Source: Candidatus Nomurabacteria bacterium
GTDB lineage: Bacteria > Patescibacteriota > Minisyncoccia > Phycocordibacterales > UBA10002
Assembly (NCBI GenBank): GCA_943354745.1
Contig: CALRDB010000019.1
Coordinates: forward strand, 1 to 17,965
Length of the DNA: 17,965 nt
Direction of reading: 5' to 3'
In this document: piece by piece, positions 11,235-17,965 of the stretch
How the letters are laid out: the number at the start of each line of letters is the position of its first letter
How positions within the stretch are numbered: position 1 is the stretch's first letter
Program-made: the position numbers and the translations under genes
The notes under the pieces: generated by a model
What the model saw: the letters and a program-made list of their open reading frames with translations, nothing else
Told to the model about the DNA's origin: nothing
Databases searched by the model: none

Positions 11235-11882
11235 GTGAAAGTTCAGGAAAAAAAGACACTACTGCTACTCTCCAGTTTTCGGTTTGTAATTAGCGGGAAA
11301 CTCCCGCCAGTTTTAGGAAGACCTCTAAATCAGTTCCGGATGTCACACGTTATTACCGCCTCGAAGGGGGCGAGGGATCTCGCGTATTTTGAAAGGAATC
11401 GTAGCTATTTTCGTGATAATCATTTTGATGTTGAGGAGTTGGATCTGGACGGTAAGAAAGAAGACGAACTTCGTGACATCTTAAGTAAAAAAGAGTTGGT
11501 GTATGTTGAAGGAGGCAATACGTTCTATCTTCTCGCCTCAATACGGAGGAGTGGATTTGAACACGTCATCAAAGAACTACTCCCGAAAGGTCTCGTGTAT
11601 ATGGGAGGAAGCGCCGGAAGTTATGTTGCCTGCCCGAGCATTGAAACATCAACATGGAAAGAGAAAGTAAGAGACCGTTTCGGCGTGACTGATTTTACTG
11701 CGATGAATCTGTTGCCGTTCCTTCTGTTCGTGCACTATAAACCTGAAGAACACCAGGAACTTCTAAGAGAAAAGATACATTCTACTTCTCACTCGGTGCG
11801 GATACTAACCGATGAGCAGGCGATCTTTATCCACGACGGAAAGGAAGAGTTCCTCGGCGGTCCTGAAATTGTCCTATCATAA
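11235..11882 (+). CDS. peptidase S51 (dipeptidase E-like)
   Basis: A 215-residue protein of the class I glutamine amidotransferase-like fold, peptidase S51 branch, which uses a serine nucleophile to cut aspartyl dipeptides. VEGGNTFYLL (91-100) is the family's GGN segment. GGSAGS (124-129) is the nucleophile elbow with S126 where amidotransferases have Cys, and FVHYKPEEH (165-173) offers H167 as the catalytic histidine. The start is a GTG at 11235 with a TAAAAT box (11223-11228) just before it, so the message may be leaderless. The specificity could differ, for example cyanophycinase-like. Confidence 0.8.
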   Translation: MKVQEKKTLLLLSSFRFVISGKLPPVLGRPLNQFRMSHVITASKGARDLAYFERNRSYFRDNHFDVEELDLDGKKEDELRDILSKKELVYVEGGNTFYLLASIRRSGFEHVIKELLPKGLVYMGGSAGSYVACPSIETSTWKEKVRDRFGVTDFTAMNLLPFLLFVHYKPEEHQELLREKIHSTSHSVRILTDEQAIFIHDGKEEFLGGPEIVLS

Positions 11883-11890
11883 GTTGTAAT

Positions 11891-11963
11891 TGTAGGAGTC
11901 AAACTCCTACAAACTCATATAGTTAGCCACTTTATTTCTACTTGTAGGAGTTTGACTCCTACA
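11891..11963. repeat. upstream inverted REP pair of the RAYT
   Basis: Two 21-bp hairpins, 11891-11911 (stem TGTAGGAGT, loop CAA) and 11943-11963 (same stem, loop TTG), are exact reverse complements of each other, separated by 31 bp. This is the REP / inverse-REP layout found around RAYT genes. The right hairpin overlaps the region just upstream of the transposase -10 box. Confidence 0.85.
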
Positions 11964-11967
11964 GAGC

Positions 11968-11973
11968 TATAAT
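11968..11973 (+). promoter_or_regulatory. -10 box of the RAYT gene
   Basis: A perfect TATAAT 6 bp before the ATG at 11980. No good -35 at 17 bp; TTGACT lies only 10 bp upstream, inside the REP hairpin. The layout implies a leaderless message, possibly repressed when the REP is bound. Confidence 0.55.
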
Positions 11974-11979
11974 TTGAGC

Positions 11980-12690
11980 ATGAGAAAGGAACCATTTACG
12001 GTTGGTTCGTATGTGCATGTGATGAAACGAGGCGCCCGAGGTATGCCGATTGTTCAGGATGATGGAGATAGATGGCGCTTTTTGCTTATGCTCAATCACT
12101 TCAATGACTACTTTCATTCGGAAAGTTGGTATCGAGACCTTATGGACGAGAAAATCGCAAATACGCTCAAGCGAGCTTCATCTTGGCCGGATAAGAATGC
12201 GCTCGTAGCGATTGAAGCATTTACGCTCATGCCGAATCACTTCCATCTTATTCTGAAAGAAATTGTAGAAGGCGGGGTTGCTAAATTTATGCACAAACTT
12301 GGTACCGGTATGGCCAATCATGCAAATGCAAAATACAAGGAGAAAGGAAGTCTGTTTCAGGGTCCTTATCGATTGCGAAATATCACCGAAGATATTTATT
12401 TCAGATATGCAGGAGTCTACGTCATGGTGAAAAACACCATGGAGCTTTACCCTGGAGGTCTTGAAAAAGCATGCAAAACCTTTAATGATGCATGGGAGTG
12501 GGCGATACATTACCCATATTCGAGTCTTGGTCATTATGCAGAAGTGGTTGATTCGCCGATACTGACAAAACCATTTCTGAAAGAACTTTTTCCAACACCG
12601 GGAGGACTTAAAACTTTTGCCTACGACTTTTTGCTTGGCAAGGCAAAGAAGTCAACGGGTCAGATGGAAGATGAATTAGAAATGCTGTAG
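11980..12690 (+). CDS. REP-associated tyrosine transposase (RAYT, IS200-like)
   Basis: A 236-residue Y1 HUH nuclease. The metal-binding HUH motif is H87-F-H89 in FTLMPNHFHLIL. KYKEKGSLFQGPYR (118-131) is the conserved block after it, and the following helix (YFRYAGVYVMVKNTMELYPGGL, from 140) contains Y140, Y143 and Y147, one of which should be the catalytic tyrosine. HYPYSSLGHY (177-186) matches the family's WPYSS segment. RAYT proteins bind and nick REP hairpins and are usually single-copy, domesticated genes that spread REPs. Two inverted REP pairs flank this gene, and its stop codon lies inside one. The ATG at 11980 is preferred over a TTG two codons earlier because TATAAT lies just before. 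Confidence 0.92.
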   Translation: MRKEPFTVGSYVHVMKRGARGMPIVQDDGDRWRFLLMLNHFNDYFHSESWYRDLMDEKIANTLKRASSWPDKNALVAIEAFTLMPNHFHLILKEIVEGGVAKFMHKLGTGMANHANAKYKEKGSLFQGPYRLRNITEDIYFRYAGVYVMVKNTMELYPGGLEKACKTFNDAWEWAIHYPYSSLGHYAEVVDSPILTKPFLKELFPTPGGLKTFAYDFLLGKAKKSTGQMEDELEML

Positions 12691-12712
12691 GAGTCAAACT
12701 CCTACAGCATTT
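12680..12712. repeat. downstream REP hairpin, extended stem
   Basis: The core is identical to 11891-11911 (stem TGTAGGAGT, loop CAA) but extended by AAATGC/GCATTT to a 15-bp perfect stem. It contains the RAYT stop codon (12688-12690) and may also protect or terminate the transcript. Confidence 0.8.
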
Positions 12713-12714
12713 CT

Positions 12715-12771
12715 GTACTAGGCCTAGTACTATAGTTTTGTAGGAGTTTGACTCCTACAACTCCTACAAAA
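12715..12771. repeat. palindrome and fourth REP hairpin
   Basis: A perfect 16-bp palindrome GTACTAGG-CCTAGTAC (12715-12730) is followed by the inverse REP 12739-12759 (loop TTG). An extra half arm CTCCTACAAAA (12761-12771) can alternatively pair with TTTTGTAGGAG (12736-12746). The region ends 9 bp before the rpsA stop. Confidence 0.75.
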
Positions 12772-12780
12772 CAGAGGATC

Positions 12781-13914
12781 TTATTTCTTTTCGCCGACAA
12801 ATGAGAGGGCCATCTTCTGCTCTTTAGGATCAAAGAGAGTGATCTTGAAGGCGTAGGTCTTCCCAAGTTCCAAGTTGCGGCGGAGTTTGTCTTCGCTACC
12901 GAACTCTGAGATGTGCACAAGTCCCGCGACACCTTCCTCGATTGAGGCGAGTGCACCGTGCTTGTTGAATTTAATCACTACCCCCTTTACGGTATCGTCC
13001 TTCTTGTATTTGGTTCCGGCTTCTACCCAAGGATTCGGTTTGAGCGCCTTGATGGAAAGGGAAATCTTACCTTCTTTAATTTCGATAATCTTCACCTTCA
13101 CTTTTTCTCCAACTTTGTAGAGCTTACGAGGATCTTCAACGAGTGCCCAGTCGATCTCAGAAATATGAACCAATCCTTCGAGACCTTCTTCCAGTTTGAC
13201 GAATGCGCCGAAATCAACTAATCCGGTGATTTCGCCTTCTCGCTCATCGGTTACGTTGTATTTACCGATGATCTTCTCGCGTTCCTTCTCGGTGGTGCTC
13301 TTCTCGGAGAAAATAAGCTTTCCCTCCTTTGGAATAGCGGAAATAATTGTAACCTGAAGTTTTTCACCAATAAGTTTCTTTAGTTCGTCAAAAATCTTGT
13401 CCTTGTCACCATCGGGTACACGAGGATAGTGGTCAGCTTTCAGCTGTGATGCCGGGAGGAAACCAGCGATACTTTGCCATTCCAAAATAAGTCCACCTTT
13501 ATTTGCCTCCTTAACCGTGAGCTCGAAGACCTTCTTCTCTCGGATTGCTACTTCAGCTTCATTCCAAATAAGCGCTTGTCGTGCTTCTTTGAGGGAGAGT
13601 TCGATATAGCCGTCCGGGTTTTCGAAATCAACAATCTTCGCAGCAATATTGTCACCGGGGTTGATCTTCTTGATAACATCGCGCGCGTTGATGTACTCGC
13701 GACCGTAGATGATGCCTGTTCCAAATGGAGGCAAATCAATATACACCCGTCCGTGCGAGGAGGAGATAACGGTACCTTCTATTAAATCTCCGATCGACGG
13801 AGGGTTCTTGACCGAGCTCATGAGCTTAGTCATGAGCTTTTCGTTTTGCTTTGCTACTGCGGCAGCGGCTTCAATCTCCGCTTCGCTTAAAACAACGGTG
13901 TTGGTATCTTCCAT
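12781..13914 (-). CDS. rpsA: ribosomal protein bS1 (four S1 domains)
   Basis: A 377-residue RNA-binding protein that helps load mRNA on the 30S subunit. Four S1 OB-fold repeats lie at about residues 38-110, 125-200, 215-290 and 300-375. The third and fourth have the clearest signatures (GLVDFGAFVKLEEGLEGLVHISE and GVVIKFNKHGALASIEEGVAGLVHISE). The second is more diverged. E. coli S1 has six domains, so this is a short form like those of many Gram-positive and CPR bacteria. It faces the RAYT gene tail to tail with a REP between them and diverges from the MBL-fold gene. Confidence 0.9.
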   Translation of the reverse strand: MEDTNTVVLSEAEIEAAAAVAKQNEKLMTKLMSSVKNPPSIGDLIEGTVISSSHGRVYIDLPPFGTGIIYGREYINARDVIKKINPGDNIAAKIVDFENPDGYIELSLKEARQALIWNEAEVAIREKKVFELTVKEANKGGLILEWQSIAGFLPASQLKADHYPRVPDGDKDKIFDELKKLIGEKLQVTIISAIPKEGKLIFSEKSTTEKEREKIIGKYNVTDEREGEITGLVDFGAFVKLEEGLEGLVHISEIDWALVEDPRKLYKVGEKVKVKIIEIKEGKISLSIKALKPNPWVEAGTKYKKDDTVKGVVIKFNKHGALASIEEGVAGLVHISEFGSEDKLRRNLELGKTYAFKITLFDPKEQKMALSFVGEKK

Positions 13915-14293
13915 ACGAGTACTAAATATGTCGGGAAATTCTTACAATACGAACGTACGAACTAAAAATACGAAATTACGAAAGTTCGTCCTCGTGTGTC
14001 GGTAGTTGTAAGGTGCTATTCCTAACAGTTTGTGAATAAAACGTTCAAAACGAACGTGGCAGAAGAATACCCCAGAATGTACAAAAAGTCCACTTTTAGT
14101 AATTGACCTAATTAACCTAAGTATTCTAATTGACCTAAGGAAACCTCAATACCAAAATCTAAAATCCAGAAACCGACATTCGGATACTCCTTAGAATAAT
14201 TAGAGCACTTAGAAATTAGAATAATTAAACGTGGTTTGCTATACTGCTTCTGTTGTTAAGGATAAAAGATAAAGGATTAAGGATTTTTCCACT
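13915..14293. other. 379-bp divergent intergenic region with repeats
   Basis: No gene was found here. It contains TACGAA words near 13946-13983, a small hairpin ACGTTC/GAACGT (14041-14057), and four 9-bp units AATTGACCT, AATTAACCT, AAGTATTCT, AATTGACCT (14101-14136). A TTAGAAT/AATTAGA-rich stretch (14191-14228) and 7-bp units before the MBL gene (14258-14285: AAGGATA, AAAGATA, AAGGATT, AAGGATT) follow. A rightward promoter is likely at 14216-14245 (TTAGAA, 18 bp, TATACT). The rpsA promoter is not clear; TATTTA or TAGTAC lies just before its ATG. Confidence 0.6.
14216..14245 (+). promoter_or_regulatory. promoter of MBL-fold gene
   Basis: TTAGAA (14216-14221), an 18-bp spacer and TATACT (14240-14245). 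The leader would be about 42 nt and consists mainly of four heptamer units, which contain AAGGA, a partial Shine-Dalgarno sequence. Confidence 0.5.
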
Positions 14294-14932
14294 ATGATAA
14301 TTACTTACCTCGGCGGGGAATTTATAAAAGTTCAATTTGGCGATATTACCCTCGCGTTTAATCCGCCTTCCAAGGACTCGAAACTTAAAGCCTCGCGCTT
14401 CGGGGCGGATGTGGCGTTGGTCAGTCTTAATCATGCTGATTTTAACGGCGCAGAAAACCTCTCACATGGCGAAAGACAGCCATTTCTTATCTCTGGGCCT
14501 GGCGAATATGAAATCAAAGATGTGGCGGTTCGCGGGTTCTCCACTGAGTCAACCTATGGAGGAGAGCCTCACATAAATACCGTCTATACGGTCAACCTCG
14601 AGGGGATGAAGCTCTGTTTTCTTGGGGCTCTTTCTTCGCCAGACCTTCCTGCGGTACTCAAAGAGGAGCTGGACGGCATTGATATTCTTTTTGTTCCTAT
14701 CGGAGGAGAAGGTGTACTTGTTCCTTCTGCCGCGAATAAATTGGCGGTCATGCTCGAACCTCACCTGGTAATCCCTATTCACTTTGAAGGATTGGGGGAT
14801 AAAGCTGCGCTTAAACAATTCCTAAAGGAAGCTGGAGAAGAGAAGGCTGAAGTGCAAGATAAGCTCACTATTAAGAAAAAGGATTTGGAAGGGAAGGAAG
14901 GGGAAGTGGTGGTGCTTAAGGCAGGGGTATAA
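14294..14932 (+). CDS. MBL-fold protein with degenerate metal site
   Basis: A 212-residue protein of the metallo-beta-lactamase fold, closest in outline to the UlaG-like / Lactamase_B_3 group (IITYLGGEFIKVQFGDITLAFNP at the start, LISGPGEYEIKDVAVRGF in the middle, VIPIHFEG near the end). The metal-binding HxHxDH motif expected after ALVS is reduced to NHADFNG (46-52), leaving H47 and D49. H163 in IPIHFEG is kept. The protein may have lost hydrolase activity or bind one metal. It is the first of three rightward genes leading to gyrA. Confidence 0.75.
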   Translation: MIITYLGGEFIKVQFGDITLAFNPPSKDSKLKASRFGADVALVSLNHADFNGAENLSHGERQPFLISGPGEYEIKDVAVRGFSTESTYGGEPHINTVYTVNLEGMKLCFLGALSSPDLPAVLKEELDGIDILFVPIGGEGVLVPSAANKLAVMLEPHLVIPIHFEGLGDKAALKQFLKEAGEEKAEVQDKLTIKKKDLEGKEGEVVVLKAGV

Positions 14933-15011
14933 TGCGAATATATTCGAATCGGAGAAGAACTTTTATTCTTATTCGTAGCTATTCGTTGATTCGTTCTATT
15001 CGAATATTCGC
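14933..15011. repeat. ATTCG palindromic repeat before small membrane gene
   Basis: ATGCGAATA...TTCGAAT at the left end is roughly the reverse complement of ATTCGAATATTCGCAT at the right end, giving a short MITE-like inverted structure. ATTCG recurs five times at 8-10 bp spacing. 14971-14995 matches 10483-10507 before pth with one mismatch. The next gene starts within its right end. Confidence 0.6.
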
Positions 15012-15341
15012 ATGTTGAACCTGATTTCCAAACTTCAAAAGAAGCCGGAGCCTGTGCGAAACAAAATAGCGATTGGTACTTCGCTTGGGTTAACGGGAAT
15101 TATTGTTGTCCTCTGGCTCATTAGTTTTTCTTTTTCCGAACCTGCAACTGTTGCCGTAACAAGTGAAAAGGAAGACGGTCCTTTTAAAGCCCTCGTAGAC
15201 GGTATTAGTGTTTTCTATGATGACGCATCAACCGCGCTTAAAGGTGCCGTTGGTACCTTTTCAAAACTTTCTGACGCTCCTCCTGCTGTGCCCCCGGTTC
15301 CATCCAATGAAGAGCCGTCTACTGAAACCATCTCGAGATAA
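15012..15341 (+). CDS. small single-pass membrane protein
   Basis: A 109-residue protein I do not recognise. A basic N-terminus (residues 1-18) is followed by one hydrophobic helix at about 19-41 (AIGTSLGLTGIIVVLWLISFSF). An acidic, then Pro/Ser/Glu-rich tail follows (PPAVPPVPSNEEPSTE), probably extracytoplasmic by the positive-inside rule. It lies between the MBL-fold gene and gyrA on the same strand. Low-complexity anchors of this kind are common before core genes in Parcubacteria. Confidence 0.6.
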   Translation: MLNLISKLQKKPEPVRNKIAIGTSLGLTGIIVVLWLISFSFSEPATVAVTSEKEDGPFKALVDGISVFYDDASTALKGAVGTFSKLSDAPPAVPPVPSNEEPSTETISR

Positions 15342-15357
15342 CGGTGTGCGAAAAGTG

Positions 15358-15387
15358 TTGGCACGAAAGCCTTGTTTATAGTAGTAT
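15358..15387 (+). promoter_or_regulatory. probable gyrA promoter
   Basis: TTGGCA (15358-15363), an 18-bp spacer and TAGTAT (15382-15387), about 35 bp before the start codon. Confidence 0.5.
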
Positions 15388-15406
15388 AGAAGAACCTAAG
15401 AAAGTT

Positions 15407-15412
15407 AGGAGG
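15407..15412 (+). promoter_or_regulatory. Shine-Dalgarno site of gyrA
   Basis: AGGAGG, the only full consensus Shine-Dalgarno sequence I saw before a gene in this window. It is 10 nt from the ATG at 15423 and only 4 nt from an in-frame TTG at 15417, which favours the ATG. Confidence 0.75.
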
Positions 15413-15422
15413 TTGGTTGTAT

Positions 15423-17882
15423 ATGTCAAATCCTGAATCAAAAATTCCAGTAAAACCGCCACATCAAAACGTCGTTGCAAGGAGCATCACGACCGAAATG
15501 AAGGAGTCGTATCTCGACTACGCGATGTCGGTTATTACGACGCGCGCTCTTCCTGATATTCGTGACGGTCTCAAGCCGGTGCATCGCCGAATTCTTTTTG
15601 CGATGCATGATATGGGACTCACGGCGTCCTCGAGGCCACGTAAGTCGGCGGCGGTAGTTGGTGATGTGCTTGGAAAATACCATCCGCATGGAGATATTTC
15701 CGTCTATGATGCGATGGTTAAAATGGCACAAACTTTTTCGTTTCGTTATCCGCTGGTTATCGGTCAGGGAAACTTCGGTTCGCTCGACGGCGACAGCGCC
15801 GCTGCGATGCGTTATACCGAGGCGAAAATGTCTAAACTTTCCGGCGAGCTTTTACGTGATATCGAAAAAGAGACCGTCGATTTCCGTCCCAACTACGATT
15901 CGACTCGTAAAGAACCCGTCGTGCTTCCTGCTGCTGTCCCAAACTTATTGTTGAACGGTACACTCGGTATCGCTGTCGGTATGGCGACCAACATCCCTCC
16001 CCACAATCTTCGTGAAGTTGTGGCGGCAACCGTGCATCTTATGGAACATGATGATGCTACCACTGAAGACTTACTACAGTTTGTCACCGGTCCCGATTTT
16101 CCCACTGGCGGTATCGTGTTTGGATCGCAAGATCTTCGTCACGCCTATTCGACAGGTAAGGGGGGTGTAGTAACGCGAGGTGTCGCTGAAATCATAGAAA
16201 ACAAGAACGGCCAGTTCCAGATCGTCATCACTTCTATTCCATACCGCGTCAACAAGGCCGAGATGATTATCCAAATCGCCGACTTGGTTCGCGAGAAGAA
16301 AATCGATGGCATCAAAGGGCTACGCGACGAGTCAACCAGGGATGTTCGGGTGGTTATCGATCTCAAACAGGGCAGTTTCCCCGAGAAGATTTTAAACTTT
16401 CTCTACAAGCACACCCAACTTGAGGAAACCTTTCATTTCAATACCGTCGCTTTGGTCAATGGGATTCCGCAAACACTCTCACTTAAGGCCATTTTAGAGC
16501 AATTCATCATTCATCGAAAGGAGGTGGTGAAGCGACGAACCGCCTTCGACCTCAGGCAGGCAGAAGCAAGAGAGCATATTTTGCTTGGCCTCAAAAAAGC
16601 CCTCGACCATATCGATGAAATCATCAAACTTATCAAGAAATCAAAAGATGTAAATGAGGCGCGTGCGGGCCTTATCAAGACGTTTCGTTTTTCTGAGATT
16701 CAGGCGCAGGCGATTCTTGATATGCGCCTACAGAAACTTTCCGGTCTTGAACGGAAAAAGATTGAGGACGAGCTTCTTGAAGTGCAGGCACTCATTGAAG
16801 AATTGAAGTCAATCTTGGGCAGTGCCAAGAAAATGCTCGCGGTTATTAAAAAGGAGCTTGAGGAAATTTCTGTCAAATACGGTGACGATCGCCGTACCCG
16901 TGTTATGAAACACGGGGCCAAGGAATTCTCGGAAGAAGATTTGATTCCTGACCAGGACGCCGTACTTGTGCTCACAAAGGGTGGCTATATCAAGCGAACC
17001 GATCCTGAGGAGTATCGTAAACAACGTCGTGGAGGTGTCGGTGTGGTTGATTTGGATACTAAAGACGAAGATTTCGTCACTCATGTCATTACCGGTACCA
17101 CGCACAATGATTTCCTCTTCTTTACCGATAAAGGAAAGGCCTACCAGATCAAGATGTACGAAATCCCAGAAGGAAGGCGCGCAACCAAGGGTAAATCAAT
17201 TATGAACTTCCTCGCACTTTCTGCTGAAGAGAAAGTAACTTCGATTCTTCCCATGCCGAAGGCGGTCAAGACGACTGCGCTCTCACTGCTCATGGTAACG
17301 AAAGCTGGAGTGGGTAAGAAGACCGCTGCCGCAAACTTTCACGATGTGCGCCGAAGTGGCTTACTTGCCATTAAGCTACAACCAGGTGATGAGCTGGTAT
17401 CGGCATCATTTGTGGAGAAAGGTGACGACGCCATACTCGTGACGAGGAAGGGTCAGTCTATCCGCTTCAAGGAGAGTGACATTCGTGAAATGGGACGGGG
17501 GGCGGGTGGTGTGAACGCGATGAAGCTTGTGAAAGGGGACTCAATTGTGGGCACTGGTATCGTCAGCAAAAAGACCGAAAAACCTGAACTGCTTGTCATT
17601 ATGGAAAACGGGTACGGAAAGAAGACAAAACTTTCAGAATACAAAACCCAGAAACGAGGTGGGTCAGGTATCAAGACCGCGAAAATCACTTCAAAAACAG
17701 GTGAACTTATCGGCGGACACGTCGTGGTTTCGCCGGATGAAGAGCTTGTCGCTATTTCGAAGAAGAGTCAGGTAATCCGAACCGACGTGAAAGAAATCGC
17801 AACTCTTGGTAGACAGACGCAAGGGGTGCGGATTATGAAATTGCATGAGGGAGACAGCATTGCGTCATTGACATGCCTATAG
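15423..17882 (+). CDS. gyrA: DNA gyrase subunit A
   Basis: An 819-residue type II topoisomerase subunit that cuts and rejoins DNA. The catalytic Tyr is Y131 in AAMRYTEAKM. The quinolone pocket reads GKYHPHGDISVYD (85-97 approximately), placing Ile92 at the E. coli Ser83 position while Asp96 (E. coli Asp87) is kept. The coiled-coil region (about 350-490) is followed by a six-bladed C-terminal domain. The GyrA box is QRRGGVG (534-540), with Val replacing the usual Lys or Arg, and a second partial box QKRGGSG occurs in a later blade. The box identifies gyrase rather than Topo IV. The gene ends at 17882 with no clear terminator before the window edge. Confidence 0.96.
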   Translation: MSNPESKIPVKPPHQNVVARSITTEMKESYLDYAMSVITTRALPDIRDGLKPVHRRILFAMHDMGLTASSRPRKSAAVVGDVLGKYHPHGDISVYDAMVKMAQTFSFRYPLVIGQGNFGSLDGDSAAAMRYTEAKMSKLSGELLRDIEKETVDFRPNYDSTRKEPVVLPAAVPNLLLNGTLGIAVGMATNIPPHNLREVVAATVHLMEHDDATTEDLLQFVTGPDFPTGGIVFGSQDLRHAYSTGKGGVVTRGVAEIIENKNGQFQIVITSIPYRVNKAEMIIQIADLVREKKIDGIKGLRDESTRDVRVVIDLKQGSFPEKILNFLYKHTQLEETFHFNTVALVNGIPQTLSLKAILEQFIIHRKEVVKRRTAFDLRQAEAREHILLGLKKALDHIDEIIKLIKKSKDVNEARAGLIKTFRFSEIQAQAILDMRLQKLSGLERKKIEDELLEVQALIEELKSILGSAKKMLAVIKKELEEISVKYGDDRRTRVMKHGAKEFSEEDLIPDQDAVLVLTKGGYIKRTDPEEYRKQRRGGVGVVDLDTKDEDFVTHVITGTTHNDFLFFTDKGKAYQIKMYEIPEGRRATKGKSIMNFLALSAEEKVTSILPMPKAVKTTALSLLMVTKAGVGKKTAAANFHDVRRSGLLAIKLQPGDELVSASFVEKGDDAILVTRKGQSIRFKESDIREMGRGAGGVNAMKLVKGDSIVGTGIVSKKTEKPELLVIMENGYGKKTKLSEYKTQKRGGSGIKTAKITSKTGELIGGHVVVSPDEELVAISKKSQVIRTDVKEIATLGRQTQGVRIMKLHEGDSIASLTCL

Positions 17883-17897
17883 GACAATGAAGCAATG

Positions 17898-17930
17898 AAT
17901 TTCTAATTTCTAATACCTAATTTCTAATAA
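17898..17930. repeat. degenerate 7-bp tandem repeat after gyrA
   Basis: Units TAATTTC, TAATACC, TAATTTC, TAA follow a partial unit. 17904-17927 equals 1134-1157 except for one base. It probably precedes the next gene beyond the window. Confidence 0.6.
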
Positions 17931-17965
17931 AATCCCAAAGTGAAGTTGGACGTCTTGCGGTGGCG

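Noticed and set aside
15417..15422. TTG start for gyrA two codons upstream.
   Set aside because: The AGGAGG site is only 4 nt from the TTG but 10 nt from the ATG, and the extra residues add nothing family-like.

Overview
The window looks like a piece of a Patescibacteria (Candidate Phyla Radiation) genome, most likely from the Parcubacteria side. This is an inference from the mixture of short, diverged housekeeping genes (FtsA/FtsZ, GyrA, YbeY, bS21, a four-domain S1 protein, LepB, Pth), the small number of accessory genes, tRNA genes without an encoded CCA end, and promoters that sit almost on top of start codons. No rRNA gene, CRISPR array or complete prophage was seen.

Layout. Positions 1-508 hold uncertain open frames and a clear rightward terminator. 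Positions 559-3382 are a tRNA district: tRNA-Glu(TTC) on the minus strand, then tRNA-Ser(CGA), tRNA-Ser(ACT) and tRNA-Val(GAC) on the plus strand, with a DoxX-like membrane protein gene and an HTH plus LAGLIDADG-like gene between them. From 10347 down to 3391 there is a leftward block of core genes: lepB, a HisRS-like gene that has lost its catalytic residues, rpsU, ybeY, ftsA, ftsZ, an AhpF-type thioredoxin reductase and a NUDIX hydrolase. Rightward from 10529 are pth and an S51-family peptidase, then a RAYT (REP-associated tyrosine transposase) gene bracketed by two pairs of inverted REP hairpins. rpsA (minus strand) and an MBL-fold gene diverge from a 379-bp intergenic region, followed by a small membrane protein gene and gyrA.

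The most striking feature is what follows three of the four tRNA genes. Downstream of tRNA-Glu, tRNA-Ser(CGA) and tRNA-Val lie structured units of about 150-215 bp. Each unit contains an exact antisense copy of that tRNA's own T-loop plus 3' T-stem strand (11-12 nt, starting exactly at the first T of TTC), an antisense acceptor end, a private small hairpin inserted between those two, a shared structured core, and then a second sense copy or partial copy of the tRNA 3' end. The unit is present twice after tRNA-Glu, twice plus decayed remnants after tRNA-Ser, and once after tRNA-Val. The core is shared among the three loci with compensatory base changes, while the antisense arms are customised to each tRNA. 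I know no described element with this design and regard it as the candidate novel system here.

A second, quieter pattern is that many intergenic gaps consist of degenerate tandem repeats with a 7-bp period, each gap with its own word, usually immediately before a start codon; two gaps share an ATTCG-based version with spacing of about 9 bp. Several genes (DoxX-like, HTH/LAGLIDADG, rpsU, lepB, RAYT, S51 peptidase) have a -10 box 6-8 bp before the start codon, suggesting leaderless mRNAs.
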